DNA of 64,000 nt from contig NZ_PXYL01000007.1 in assembly GCF_003012705.1 (NCBI RefSeq), positions 1 through 64,000 on the forward strand. The letters run 5' to 3'. The notes under the pieces are model-generated. The model searched no databases. It was not told where the DNA came from and worked only from the letters and a program-made list of their open reading frames with translations. This DNA is from Pseudaminobacter soli (ex Li et al. 2025) (GTDB lineage Bacteria; Pseudomonadota; Alphaproteobacteria; Rhizobiales; Rhizobiaceae). A program made the translations under genes and the position numbers. Shown here piece by piece: positions 43,733 to 53,155 of this stretch (positions within the stretch are counted from its first letter, which is position 1; each line of letters starts with the position of its first letter).

Positions 43733-45040
43733 TCAGCTTTCCCCGAACACCCGCTTGAAGATCGTGTCGACATGCTTGGTGTGGTAGCTGAGGTCGAACT
43801 TTTCACGGATCGCCTCTTCCGAAAGCGCGGCCCGCACTTCCTGGTCGGCCAGAAGTTCTTCAAGGAAATCCTTGCCTTCTTCCCAGACCTTCATGGCGTT
43901 GCGCTGGACGAGGCGATAGGCGTCCTCGCGGGAGACGCCGGCCTGCGTGAGCGCCAGAAGCACGCGCTGCGAATGCACCAGCCCCCGGAACTTGTTCAGG
44001 TTCTTCAGCATGTTTTCGGGGTAGATCACCAGCTTCTCGATGACGCCGGCCAACCGGTTCAGTGCGAAGTCGAGGGTGATGGTGGTGTCCGGGCCGATGG
44101 CGCGCTCGACGCTTGAATGGGAAATGTCACGCTCGTGCCAGAGCGCCACGTTTTCCATCGCCGGCGTGACCGACATGCGCACGAGCCGAGCAAGGCCGGT
44201 GAGGTTTTCGGTCAGCACCGGGTTGCGCTTGTGCGGCATAGCCGACGAGCCTTTTTGGCCGGGCGAGAAGAATTCTTCCGCCTCGAGAACCTCGGTGCGC
44301 TGCATATGGCGGATTTCGATGGCGACGTTCTCCATCGAGGAAGCGATGACGCCGAGGGTCGCGAAGAACATGGCGTGCCGGTCGCGCGGGATGACCTGCG
44401 TGGAAACGGGCTCGGGCGCGAGGCCGAGTTTTTCGCAGACATATTCCTCAACATAGGGATCGATATTGGCGAAGGTGCCGACCGCGCCCGAAATGGCGCC
44501 GGTGGCGATTTCCGCGCGCGCCGCGACCAGACGCGCCCGGTTGCGCGACATCTCTGCATAGAAACGGGCGAAGGTGAGGCCCATCGTGGTCGGCTCGGCG
44601 TGGATACCGTGGCTGCGGCCGATGCGGATCGTGTCCTTATGCTCGAAGGCGCGCGTCTTCAGCGCGGCGAGCACGCGATCCATGTCAGCCAGCAGCAGGT
44701 CGGCCGCGCGCACCAGCTGGATGTTGAGCGTGGTGTCGAGCACGTCCGACGAGGTCATGCCCTGGTGGACGAAGCGGGCGTCGGGCCCGATGAACTCGGC
44801 CAGATGCGTCAGGAAGGCGATGACGTCATGCTTGGTGACAGCTTCGATCTCGTCGATGCGCGCCACGTCGAACCTTGCCGCGCCGCCCTTTTCCCAGATG
44901 GTCTTGGCCGCTTCCTTGGGGATGACGCCGATCTCGGCCAGCGCGTCGCAGGCATAGGCCTCGATCTCGAACCAGATGCGGAACTTGGTTTCCGGCGACC
45001 AGATGGCCACCATTTCCGGGCGCGAATAGCGAGGGATCAT
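43733..45040 (-). CDS. purB: Adenylosuccinate lyase
   Basis: Acts twice in purine synthesis, removing fumarate from SAICAR and from adenylosuccinate. The 435-residue protein begins MIPRYSRPEMVAIWSPETKF and has GMTSSDVLDTTLNIQ, RSHGIHAEPTTMGL and the catalytic signature loop KGSSAMPHKRNPV. It completes the purine set with purC, purS, purQ and purL in this window, though it is not contiguous with them. Confidence 0.97.
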   Translation of the reverse strand: MIPRYSRPEMVAIWSPETKFRIWFEIEAYACDALAEIGVIPKEAAKTIWEKGGAARFDVARIDEIEAVTKHDVIAFLTHLAEFIGPDARFVHQGMTSSDVLDTTLNIQLVRAADLLLADMDRVLAALKTRAFEHKDTIRIGRSHGIHAEPTTMGLTFARFYAEMSRNRARLVAARAEIATGAISGAVGTFANIDPYVEEYVCEKLGLAPEPVSTQVIPRDRHAMFFATLGVIASSMENVAIEIRHMQRTEVLEAEEFFSPGQKGSSAMPHKRNPVLTENLTGLARLVRMSVTPAMENVALWHERDISHSSVERAIGPDTTITLDFALNRLAGVIEKLVIYPENMLKNLNKFRGLVHSQRVLLALTQAGVSREDAYRLVQRNAMKVWEEGKDFLEELLADQEVRAALSEEAIREKFDLSYHTKHVDTIFKRVFGES

Positions 45041-45199
45041 ATCGAGCTGTCCGTTAAGCGTTGAATGAGGGGGCTCCTAACAGACCAAGCCCCGTTGCTC
45101 AATGCGCGAGCCTGCCAAGAATACCAGCTTGCGGCAGATATGCATCCAATTCAGCGGCAGGGCGTTATCCGGCAAGCCCGCCGAAGGGAGGATACCGCC

Positions 45200-45511
45200 G
45201 TGACCGCCGCCGACCACTTACGCGAAGATGCCATTCACCAGATCCGCGAGCACATGGAGGTCATCGGCGCCGATGGCGTGCATATTGGCACGGTCGAGGC
45301 TGTGGCCGGCCAGCGCATCATGCTCTCGAAGCAGGATAGCGGGCAGGGCTCGCACCGCCATCACAACCACTATATCCCCCTGGCGCTCGTGGCCGAGGTC
45401 GAGGGCGACAAGGTACGCCTGTCGGCAAACTCAAATGTCGCCGTCACCTTCGAGGAAGAGGAAGACGGCCACCAGCCGCTCAGCTCGACAGTGAAGACCA
45501 CACCGGCATGA
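45200..45511 (+). CDS. DUF2171 protein
   Basis: A GTG at 45200 preceded by GGGAGG gives 103 residues; a longer reading frame from 45065 has unconserved sequence in front. The domain IREHMEVIGADGVHIGTVEA through SHRHHNHYIPLALVAEV and LSANSNVAVTFEEEE is the PRC-barrel-like DUF2171 family. The role is unknown. Its 3' end overlaps the convergent P1 peptidase gene by 32 bases. Confidence 0.85.
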   Translation: MTAADHLREDAIHQIREHMEVIGADGVHIGTVEAVAGQRIMLSKQDSGQGSHRHHNHYIPLALVAEVEGDKVRLSANSNVAVTFEEEEDGHQPLSSTVKTTPA

Positions 45512-46493
45512 GGTCGCCGGGCGCTGGCGTTGCCGAATAGACCGCACGCGCGATGGCGCGCGCCATTGTGGCGCCGGCGGCGGCATAGAGGTCGGTGATG
45601 TCGTCGACATCGGGCGCGATGCCGCTCTTCCCGGTGGCAAGCGCGAAGACCAGATCGCCGTCCATCGGCGTGTGCGTCGGCCAGATGGCACGGGCAAAAC
45701 CGTCATGCGCGGCAATGGCCAGCCGCTTGGCGGCAGGCTTGGTCAGCACCGCATCGGTGGCGATCACGGCTATCGTGGTGTTCGCCCCGGCCACAGGCCG
45801 CTGGCGGAATTTCAGCTCTATATCGGTCGCTTCCGGCGGCAGGGGCGAGGGCAGGCCGAGCCCGCCGAACTCGTCGCCGATCTCGAACGGAGCGGCCCAG
45901 AAATGCCGGCTGCGGCCGACCGTGACCGCGCCTACCGGATTTGCTGCCACCAGCGCGCCGATGGTGATGCCGTTTGGCAGCACCGTGGAGGCCGAGCCGA
46001 GGCCGCCCTTGAGGCCGGCGACCAGCGCGCCCGTGCCGGCGCCGGCAGTGCCGATCTCGAAGTCGAGCGCAACATCCTGCACGGCCTCATAGCCGAGTTC
46101 GCGATAGGGCGGATAGCGGCCCCAGTTCTTGTCGCCGCCATTGATGAGGTCGAACAGGATGGCGCCGGGAACGATGGGGATGCGCTGGTCGGCCACGGCA
46201 AAGCCGATGCCTCGCTCGCGCAGCGCCGCCTGCACGCCGGAGGCAGCGTCCAGCCCGAAGGCCGAGCCGCCCGAAAGCACCACGGCATTGATCGTATCGA
46301 CCGAATTGTGCGGCTCCAGAAGATCGGTCTCGCGTGTGCCGGGCGCGCCGCCCAGCACCTGCACCCCGGCCACAGCCGGCTCGTCGCAGAGCACCACGGA
46401 CACGCCCGATTTCAGCTTGGCGTCGGTCGAGTTGCCGACCTTCAGGCCGGCGACGTCGGTTATGAGGTTGCGGGGGCCGGCCTTGAAGCTCAT
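45480..46493 (-). CDS. P1 (S58) family aminopeptidase, DmpA-like
   Basis: A 337-residue N-terminal-nucleophile hydrolase that cleaves itself into two subunits. Motifs are NLITDVAGLKVGN, VVLSGGSAFGLDAA, GTAGAGTGALVAGLKGGLG and GANTTIAVIATDA. At the self-cleavage site DmpA uses Ser; here a Thr pair (T239/T240) takes that place, which is chemically acceptable for this clan. The start overlaps the upstream binding-protein stop by four bases, so the two genes are coupled. Confidence 0.87.
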   Translation of the reverse strand: MSFKAGPRNLITDVAGLKVGNSTDAKLKSGVSVVLCDEPAVAGVQVLGGAPGTRETDLLEPHNSVDTINAVVLSGGSAFGLDAASGVQAALRERGIGFAVADQRIPIVPGAILFDLINGGDKNWGRYPPYRELGYEAVQDVALDFEIGTAGAGTGALVAGLKGGLGSASTVLPNGITIGALVAANPVGAVTVGRSRHFWAAPFEIGDEFGGLGLPSPLPPEATDIELKFRQRPVAGANTTIAVIATDAVLTKPAAKRLAIAAHDGFARAIWPTHTPMDGDLVFALATGKSGIAPDVDDITDLYAAAGATMARAIARAVYSATPAPGDLMPVWSSLSS

Positions 46494-47560
46494 TGAACCT
46501 CCACGGGCAAGAAGCGCGTCCCGTCATAGCGGAAGACGCGGTACGGGTTCTCGGACAGATCGCCCTTGGCGTCGAACCTTACAGGGCCGATTGCCGTCTG
46601 GAAATCATGTTCGGTCAGCGCTTTCTTGAGGTCACCGCTCGCTGCCGCCTCGGCAACCGCCGCGCGGACGACCTCGACGGCCGCATAGGCGGGCAGGACA
46701 TAGCCTTCGGGGATGATCCGATCAGCATTGAATTTCTCGACCACGGCAGGGTTCGCGACCTCCTGCCATTCGGGCAGGGCGATCATCAGCGTGCCGGCCG
46801 CCAGTGGCACCGGACCGGGCGCCGCACGCAGGGTTTCGCCGCCCGCGAACACCATGTTCAAGCCAATCTTGCGCGCGTCGCGCGCCATGATGGCGATGTC
46901 GTCGCGGTCGCCGCCCACGAAGACATGCGTGGCATCGGCCTTGCGCAGACGGCCGACGAGGCCGACCTGATTGTCGAGCTGCGGCCGGAACGTGTCGTTG
47001 AAGACCGGCTTCAGCCCATCCTGCTGGGCGGCGGTGCGAAAGCTCTCGGCCAGCTCGCGGCCATAGATGGTGCCGTCGTCGACGATCGCAAACAGCTTGT
47101 CGCGCCAGAGCTTTGTTAGCAGCAGGCCGGCAGCGTCATGCTCGCTGTCGGCGCGGGGGGCGAGGCGGAATACGGGCCAGCCGGTCTTTTCGCGACTGTC
47201 GGTGAGGCTGTCGGTGCGCACGCCGATGGTGACGACGGGAATGCCGGCCTCTTTCAGGATCGGCATGGCCGCCTCGATTGCCTCGCCGCAGAGGAAGCCG
47301 ACCACGGCCTGCACCTTGGCCTTCGCGAATTGCCTGGCGGCCTTGGCACCGCCGTCGGCGGTGCAGGCGTCGTCGGCGATCTCGAGCGTCACCGAGCCGT
47401 CTTCAGCTGCGGCCTGCGCGCCGGCGCGGACCTGCGCGCCGAGGACGGCCGAGGGGCCGCTGAGCGGGGCCGCCACGCCGAGGCGCAGCGTCTCGGCATG
47501 CGCCGACCCGGCCAGGAGCAGGCCAGCCAAGGCGCCTATGACGAAACGTGCAATCCGCAT
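46490..47560 (-). CDS. Branched-chain amino acid-type ABC substrate-binding protein
   Basis: The 356-residue protein begins with a Sec signal (FVIGALAGLLLAGSAHA) and continues as a type I periplasmic binding fold of the LivJ/Leu-binding family: LRLGVAAPLSGPSAVLGAQV, then VVGFLCGEAIEAAMPILKEA and DGTIYGRELAESF. No permease or ATPase gene is present, so it would have to work with remote partners or act as a receptor. Translation is coupled to the P1 peptidase, suggesting that the ligand may be a peptide or its product (inference). Confidence 0.87.
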   Translation of the reverse strand: MRIARFVIGALAGLLLAGSAHAETLRLGVAAPLSGPSAVLGAQVRAGAQAAAEDGSVTLEIADDACTADGGAKAARQFAKAKVQAVVGFLCGEAIEAAMPILKEAGIPVVTIGVRTDSLTDSREKTGWPVFRLAPRADSEHDAAGLLLTKLWRDKLFAIVDDGTIYGRELAESFRTAAQQDGLKPVFNDTFRPQLDNQVGLVGRLRKADATHVFVGGDRDDIAIMARDARKIGLNMVFAGGETLRAAPGPVPLAAGTLMIALPEWQEVANPAVVEKFNADRIIPEGYVLPAYAAVEVVRAAVAEAAASGDLKKALTEHDFQTAIGPVRFDAKGDLSENPYRVFRYDGTRFLPVEVQ

Positions 47561-47743
47561 GCCTTTCCCCCACTGCCGGCGGGCGATAGCCGGCGTCATT
47601 TCGGGCCAAGACGTAAAGGCTGCCCCAATTTTCCGCAACACGCTAATTTCCTTGGCGTTACGGCTGGCCCAAGCCGCCTTGCTTGTGACGCGGTAATAGC
47701 GGGCATATATAGCGGGCAACTGACAATCGCGGGAATCTCTCTG

Positions 47744-48244
47744 GTGTTGAAGAAATATGATGTCGAGCCGCAGGCCTATCGCGACGCGATGGCGCATTTC
47801 GCCGGTGCCGTGCATGTTGTGACGACCGACGGCAAGGCCGGGCGGCGCGGCGCAACCGTTATCGCGGCCTGTTCGGTTTCCGACACCCCTCCGATGATCC
47901 TGGTGTGCCTCAACCGCGAGAATCCCAACAACGATCTCTTCATCAAGAACGGCAATTTCGCGCTCAACACGCTGGCCGCGCATCACCAGGAACTGGCGGC
48001 GGCTTTTTCCGGCATCACCCGTCTGCCGACCGAGGAGCGCTTTGCGCTTGGCGAGTGGGAGACGATTGCCAGCGGCGCGCCGACGCTGACCGACGCGCTC
48101 GCCGTGTTCGACTGCGAACTGATCGACACCAAGGACCTCGCCACCCATCGTGTGCTTTTTGGCAAGGTGACAGGCCTTCGGGTGAGCAATAACTTCAAGC
48201 CGCTGATCTATCACGATCGCGGCTACCACGTACTCGGCCGGTGA
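47744..48244 (+). CDS. Flavin reductase family protein
   Basis: A 166-residue FMN-binding split-barrel protein: YRDAMAHFAGAVHVVTTDGK, GATVIAACSVSDTPPMILVC, NRENPNNDLFIKNGNFALNT and the ending IYHDRGYHVLGR. Such proteins reduce FMN or FAD with NAD(P)H for two-component monooxygenases. The start is a GTG (47744) or the adjacent TTG. It is the first of seven close plus-strand genes running to 54052; the moxR gene follows after 16 bp. Confidence 0.88.
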   Translation: MLKKYDVEPQAYRDAMAHFAGAVHVVTTDGKAGRRGATVIAACSVSDTPPMILVCLNRENPNNDLFIKNGNFALNTLAAHHQELAAAFSGITRLPTEERFALGEWETIASGAPTLTDALAVFDCELIDTKDLATHRVLFGKVTGLRVSNNFKPLIYHDRGYHVLGR

Positions 48245-48260
48245 GGCCCACGGAGACGCA

Positions 48261-49187
48261 ATGACCGAAACGGCACGACCGGTACCCGGCTCCATCGACG
48301 AAACGCTGGAGATGCTGACAGGGGCCGATTACGTTGCCGACCGGTCGCTGGCGACGGTGCTATTCCTGAGCCTGCGCATGAAGCGCCCGCTTTTCCTCGA
48401 AGGCGAGGCGGGCGTGGGCAAGACCGAGATTGCCAAGGTGCTGGCAAGCGGGCTCGGCCGCCGGCTGATCCGCCTGCAATGCTATGAGGGGCTCGACGTT
48501 TCCTCCGCCGTCTATGAGTGGAACTACGCCGCCCAGATGATCGAAATCCGCATGGAGGAGGCGACCGGAGACGTCGACCGGCGCGACATGGAGCGCAACG
48601 TCTTCTCTGAAAAATACCTGATCCGCCGCCCTGTGCTGGAGGCGCTGACGGGCAAGGCAGGTGCGGCCCCCATCTTCCTGATCGACGAGCTCGACCGCAC
48701 CGACGAAGCCTTTGAGGCTTACCTCCTCGAAATCCTGTCCGATTTCCAGGTGACGGTGCCCGAACTCGGCACGATCAAGGCCGAAGAGCCGCCGATCGTC
48801 ATCATCACCTCCAACCGCACGCGCGAAATCCACGACGCGCTGAAGCGTCGCTGCCTCTATCACTGGGTCGACTATCCGGATGCCGCGCGTGAGCTGGAGA
48901 TCGTGCGCCGCAAGGTGCCCGACGCCAACCGTCGGCTGTCGACAGAAGTGGTGAATTTCATCCAGAAGCTGCGCGAGATAGAGCTGTTCAAGGCGCCGGG
49001 CGTGGCCGAGACCATAGACTGGGCGAGCGCGCTGACCGAACTCGACAAGGTGGCCCTCGATCCCGAGACGGTGTCCGACACGATCGGCGTTCTGCTGAAA
49101 TACCAGGACGACATCGCGCGCATCCAGCAAGGCGAAGGCCGCCGCATCCTCCAGGAAGTGAAGGCCGAGCTGTCGGCGGCGGAGTAG
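48261..49187 (+). CDS. MoxR-family AAA+ ATPase (CoxD-like)
   Basis: A 308-residue MoxR ATPase: Walker A EGEAGVGKTEIAKVLA (residues 47-62), Walker B IFLIDELDRTDE, sensor 1 VIITSNRTREIHDAL. The related CoxD is needed to insert copper-sulfur into the molybdenum centre of CO dehydrogenase. The five-base gap to the VWA gene makes them a MoxR-VWA chaperone pair, as usual for this family. Confidence 0.92.
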   Translation: MTETARPVPGSIDETLEMLTGADYVADRSLATVLFLSLRMKRPLFLEGEAGVGKTEIAKVLASGLGRRLIRLQCYEGLDVSSAVYEWNYAAQMIEIRMEEATGDVDRRDMERNVFSEKYLIRRPVLEALTGKAGAAPIFLIDELDRTDEAFEAYLLEILSDFQVTVPELGTIKAEEPPIVIITSNRTREIHDALKRRCLYHWVDYPDAARELEIVRRKVPDANRRLSTEVVNFIQKLREIELFKAPGVAETIDWASALTELDKVALDPETVSDTIGVLLKYQDDIARIQQGEGRRILQEVKAELSAAE

Positions 49188-49192
49188 GGGCC

Positions 49193-50440
49193 ATGGACAA
49201 GTTCCAGTCCGCTCCCAAGGTCGCCGTCCCCGATGGGCGCATTGCCGACAACATCGTCTATTTCGCCCGCACGCTGCGCAAGGCGGGCATGCGCGTCGGG
49301 CCGTCCTCGGTGAAGGATGCCATCGAGGCGGTGCTGGCCGCCGGTATCGGATCGCGCGAGGATTTTTACTGGACGCTGCATGCGGTGCTGGTCACCCGCT
49401 ATGAGGACCACGCCACTTTCGACGAGGCGTTCCGCCTGTTCTGGAAGTCGCGCGAGCTGATCGAGAAGATGATCGCCATGTTCTCGCCGGTCGCGCCGGA
49501 AAGTCGCGAAAGGCAGAAGCCGCGCGCCGCCGAGAGCCGTGTGGCAGATGCCATGTTCGAGGGGCACCAGAAGAACCAGCCCGTCAGCGAGATGCCTGAA
49601 ATCGAGATCGACGCGCGATTCACCGTCTCGGGCAACGAGGTGCTGCGCGGCAAGGATTTCGCGCAGATGACAGCAGCCGAGATCAGCGACGCCAAGCGCG
49701 CCATCGCCGGGCTGCAGCTGCCGTTCGATACGGTGCGCACGCGGCGCCACCAACCGGACACGCGCGGCCGTGCCGATCCGCGCGCCATGATGCGCTCAGC
49801 CGCCCGCACCGGCGGAGAGCTAATCCTGCCGAAATTCCGTTCGCCCCGCGAAATCAGCCCGCCCATCGTGGTTCTGGCCGATATTTCCGGCTCGATGAGC
49901 CAGTACACGCGCATTTTCCTGCATTTCCTGCACGCGCTGACCGAGAAGCGGCGGCATGTGCACACTTTTGTCTTCGGCACGCGGCTAACCAACCTGACCC
50001 GCCAGATGCGCCATCGCGACCCCGACGCGGCGCTGGCCGACTGCTCGGCGGCGGTGAAGGACTGGTCCGGCGGCACGCGCATTGGGGACGCGCTGCACGA
50101 GTTCAACCGGCTGTGGTCGCGCCGGGTGCTGGGGCAGGGCGCTGTCGTACTGCTCATCACCGACGGGCTGGAGCGCGATGACGTGGCCGGTCTTTCGGAG
50201 GAGATGGCGCGGCTGCACCGCTCCTGCCGGCGGCTGATCTGGCTGAATCCCTTGCTGCGCTTCGAGGGTTTTGAGGCGCGGGCGCGCGGGGTGCGGGCGA
50301 TGCTGCCGCATGTGGATGAATTCCGCGCGGTCCACAACCTCGATGCACTTGCCGATCTCTGCGCGTCGCTGGACCGGCGGACGACCGCGGATGTCGATCC
50401 GCGCCGCTGGTTGGGGATTGGCAGACCTCAGGCGGCGTGA
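49193..50440 (+). CDS. VWA domain protein, CoxE-like
   Basis: A 415-residue protein with an N-terminal helical region and a C-terminal von Willebrand A domain. The MIDAS metal site is visible: VLADISGSMSQYTR (DxSxS, about residue 230), the Thr in DWSGGTRIGDAL and the Asp in LLITDGLERDD. It is the partner of the MoxR ATPase in CO dehydrogenase and related molybdenum-enzyme maturation. The pairing and order (coxD-coxE) match. Confidence 0.92.
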   Translation: MDKFQSAPKVAVPDGRIADNIVYFARTLRKAGMRVGPSSVKDAIEAVLAAGIGSREDFYWTLHAVLVTRYEDHATFDEAFRLFWKSRELIEKMIAMFSPVAPESRERQKPRAAESRVADAMFEGHQKNQPVSEMPEIEIDARFTVSGNEVLRGKDFAQMTAAEISDAKRAIAGLQLPFDTVRTRRHQPDTRGRADPRAMMRSAARTGGELILPKFRSPREISPPIVVLADISGSMSQYTRIFLHFLHALTEKRRHVHTFVFGTRLTNLTRQMRHRDPDAALADCSAAVKDWSGGTRIGDALHEFNRLWSRRVLGQGAVVLLITDGLERDDVAGLSEEMARLHRSCRRLIWLNPLLRFEGFEARARGVRAMLPHVDEFRAVHNLDALADLCASLDRRTTADVDPRRWLGIGRPQAA

Positions 50441-50483
50441 CCATATTACCTACGGTCCTGTCCCGGCTTATGGAGGAGCCGTC

Positions 50484-50822
50484 ATGGAGAACGCAGCACA
50501 TCTGGATGAAAGCCGAGACCCGCTGCTCATCGCCGAAGAGTGGATGAAGAGCGGCAGGGATGTCGCGATTGCCACCGTGGTCGAGACGTGGGGCTCTGCG
50601 CCGCGCCCGACCGGCAGTTGCCTGGTGATCGACTCGGACGGCAATTTCCAGGGCTCGGTTTCCGGAGGTTGCGTCGAAGGCGCGGTGATCGCCGAGGCCG
50701 CCGACGTGATCGAGAGCGGCAAGCCCAGAATGCTCGAATTCGGCGTGGCCGACGAGACCGCTTGGCGCGTGGGACTTTCCTGCGGCGGCCGCATCCGCGT
50801 TTATGTCGAACGGCTGGGCTGA
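50484..50822 (+). CDS. XdhC/CoxI N-terminal domain protein (CoxF-like)
   Basis: The 112-residue protein is the N-terminal XdhC domain alone: DVAIATVVETWGSAPRPTGS, then SVSGGCVEGAVIAEAADVIE. XdhC proteins bind molybdenum cofactor and load it into xanthine dehydrogenase-type enzymes. Homologues are often full-length; here the two halves are separate genes, the second starting two bases after this stop. GAGGAG precedes the ATG. Confidence 0.9.
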   Translation: MENAAHLDESRDPLLIAEEWMKSGRDVAIATVVETWGSAPRPTGSCLVIDSDGNFQGSVSGGCVEGAVIAEAADVIESGKPRMLEFGVADETAWRVGLSCGGRIRVYVERLG

Positions 50823-50824
50823 TC

Positions 50825-51535
50825 ATGGATCCGTATCAACTCAAGAAGCTGAACGCCGAACGCCGCGCCCGCCGGGCAGCCGTGCTGGTGACCGATCTCG
50901 GCGACGGCCGCGACCGCCTCGTATGCGAAGGCGACGCGGTGGCGGGCGAACTGGGCACAGCCATCGCCGAAGCCTTCCGCACCGGCGCCTCGGGCGTGGT
51001 GGAGGCGGAAGGCCGCAGCTTCTTCCTCAACGCGCATCTGCCGCAGCCGCGGCTGGTGGTGATCGGTGCGGTGCATATCAGCCAGGCGCTGGCGCCGATG
51101 GCGCAGGTGGCCGGCTATCCGCTGGAGATCATCGACCCGCGCACGGCCTTTGCTACGCCGGAGCGCTTTCCTGACGTGGCGCTTCATGCCGAATGGCCGG
51201 AAGATGCGCTGAAAGTTCATCCGCTCGACAGTTACACCGCGCTGGCAGCGCTGACGCATGATCCCAAGATCGACGATTTCGCGCTGAAGGCGGCGCTTGA
51301 AGCCGGCTGCTTCTATGTCGGCGCGCTGGGCAGCCGGAAAACCCACGCCAAGCGGGTGGAGCGCCTGATGGCGATGGGCGTGCCGGCAGAGCGGATCGAC
51401 ACGATATTCTCGCCGATCGGCATAGACATCGGCGCGGCCAGCCCGGCCGAAATCGCTGTCGCGGTCCTGGCCCAGGTGATCCGCGCGTTCCGGTCGCGCG
51501 ACACGGCACGACAGCCGAAGGGGCAGGCGGCGTGA
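50825..51535 (+). CDS. XdhC/CoxI C-terminal Rossmann-domain protein
   Basis: The 236-residue protein carries the C-terminal XdhC Rossmann domain: RLVVIGAVHISQALAPMAQV (residues 76-95), VEIIDPRTAF-like LEIIDPRTAFATPERFP, and FYVGALGSRKTHAKRVERL. The first 70 residues are a variable lead. With the preceding gene it forms a split XdhC. It overlaps the following fusion gene by four bases. Confidence 0.9.
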   Translation: MDPYQLKKLNAERRARRAAVLVTDLGDGRDRLVCEGDAVAGELGTAIAEAFRTGASGVVEAEGRSFFLNAHLPQPRLVVIGAVHISQALAPMAQVAGYPLEIIDPRTAFATPERFPDVALHAEWPEDALKVHPLDSYTALAALTHDPKIDDFALKAALEAGCFYVGALGSRKTHAKRVERLMAMGVPAERIDTIFSPIGIDIGAASPAEIAVAVLAQVIRAFRSRDTARQPKGQAA

Positions 51536-53145
51536 GGTTCGGAACCGTCAGCATCGAACAAGCCGAAGGCGCGGTGCTGGCGCACTCGCTGAGTGCTGGC
51601 GAGCGGCGGTTTCGCAAGGCGCATCTGCTGAACGCCGACGATATTGCATTCCTCAAGGCGGCCGGCATCCGCGAAGTGGTCGTTGCGCGGCTCGATCCGG
51701 GCGATCTCAGCGAAGACAAGGCGGCCGAGCGCATCGCGCGGGCACTTCTGGTGCTCAATGTCGAGGTGAAGGCGGCGGCGACCGGCCGCGTCAACCTCCA
51801 CGCCGAAATGGCCGGAGTGTTCACTGTCGACAAGGGGTTGGTCGACGCCATCAATGCCGTCGATCCGGCGATCACGCTGGCCACCGTGCCCGACTACGCC
51901 GAGGTGCAGGCCGGGCAGATGGTCGCCACGGTGAAGATCATCCCCTTTGCCGTGGCAGGCGAACTGGTGGAGCAGGTGGTGGCGCTGTGCGCAGGGCGCG
52001 AGGCCTTTGGCATAAAACCGTTCCGCGCGCTACGCGTGGGCATGATCCAGACGGTCCTGCCCGGCATCAAGGACAGCGTTCTCGACAAGACCTCCGCGAT
52101 CACGGTCGAGCGCCTGGCGCGCTCGCAAAGCGAGATCACCGAGGAGCGGCGCACGCCGCATGAGGCAGCACCAGTGGCCGACGCGGTTGAGGCGCTGGTG
52201 CGCGATAACGACATGGTTCTGGTGTTCGGCGCCTCGGCCATGTGCGATTTCGAGGACGTCATCCCGGCGGCCATCGCCAAGGCTGGCGGGCGGGTCATCC
52301 GCGCCGGCATGCCTGTCGATCCGGGCAATCTGCTGGTGATCGGCGAGATTGGCGGCAAGCCGGTGATCGGCGCTCCCGGCTGTGCCCGCAGCCCGAAGGA
52401 AAACGGTTTTGATTGGGTTCTGGACCGCGTCATCGCGGGCCTCCCCGTCTCGGCAATGGACATTGCCGGCATGGGGGTGGGCGGCCTTCTGATGGAAATC
52501 CCGACACGGCCGCAGCCGCGCGAGGCGCGCGAAAGGCCGGTTTCCGCGAAAGTGGGCATCGTGGTGCTGGCCGCCGGGCGCTCCAGCCGCATGGGCGGGC
52601 CCAACAAGCTGATGGCGCTGTTCGGCGACCGGCCGCTCATCCGGCTGACTGTGGAGCGTGCGCTGGCAAGCCATGCGGCGAACACAGTCGTCGTCACCGG
52701 GCATCAGGCCGAAAGGATCGAGGACGCGCTTTCAGGGCTCGACGTGAAATTCGTGCGCAACCCCGATTTCGCGACCGGGCTTGCCTCCTCACTCAAGACG
52801 GGGATAGCGGCGCTGCCGCCTGATGTCGCGGGCGCGCTGATCGTGCTCGGCGACATGCCGGGCATTGTCGCTGCGGATCTCGACCGCATGATTGGGGCGT
52901 TCAAGTCGGGTGGCGGGCGGCCGGTGGTGCGTGCCACCCATGAAGGCCGCCGCGGCAACCCGGTTCTCCTGCCGCGCTCGCTTTTTCCTGCCGTTGCGAG
53001 CTTGCAGGGCGACACCGGCGCAAGGCATATCGTGGAGGCCGAGGGGGCCAATGCCATCGATGTCGAGATCGGCGTGGGCGCAGCCATTGACGTCGATACG
53101 CGCGATGCGCTGGAAAGCGCCGGCGGCGTGCTGCAGGAAAGGTGA
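51532..53145 (+). CDS. Molybdopterin-binding protein fused to MobA/MocA-like nucleotidyltransferase
   Basis: A GTG at 51532 overlaps the XdhC stop. The 537-residue product joins an N-terminal MoeA/MogA-type molybdopterin-binding domain (residues 1-320; VFGASAMCDFEDVIPAAI then AGMPVDPGNLLVIGEIGGKP) to a C-terminal NTP transferase (about 344-537; VVLAAGRSSRMGGPNKLMAL, VTGHQAERIEDAL, VLGDMPGIVAADLD). The second half resembles MocA, which makes molybdopterin cytosine dinucleotide for hydroxylases. The fusion places cofactor handling beside XdhC. Confidence 0.9.
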   Translation: MRFGTVSIEQAEGAVLAHSLSAGERRFRKAHLLNADDIAFLKAAGIREVVVARLDPGDLSEDKAAERIARALLVLNVEVKAAATGRVNLHAEMAGVFTVDKGLVDAINAVDPAITLATVPDYAEVQAGQMVATVKIIPFAVAGELVEQVVALCAGREAFGIKPFRALRVGMIQTVLPGIKDSVLDKTSAITVERLARSQSEITEERRTPHEAAPVADAVEALVRDNDMVLVFGASAMCDFEDVIPAAIAKAGGRVIRAGMPVDPGNLLVIGEIGGKPVIGAPGCARSPKENGFDWVLDRVIAGLPVSAMDIAGMGVGGLLMEIPTRPQPREARERPVSAKVGIVVLAAGRSSRMGGPNKLMALFGDRPLIRLTVERALASHAANTVVVTGHQAERIEDALSGLDVKFVRNPDFATGLASSLKTGIAALPPDVAGALIVLGDMPGIVAADLDRMIGAFKSGGGRPVVRATHEGRRGNPVLLPRSLFPAVASLQGDTGARHIVEAEGANAIDVEIGVGAAIDVDTRDALESAGGVLQER

Positions 53146-53155
53146 GCGGGGACGC

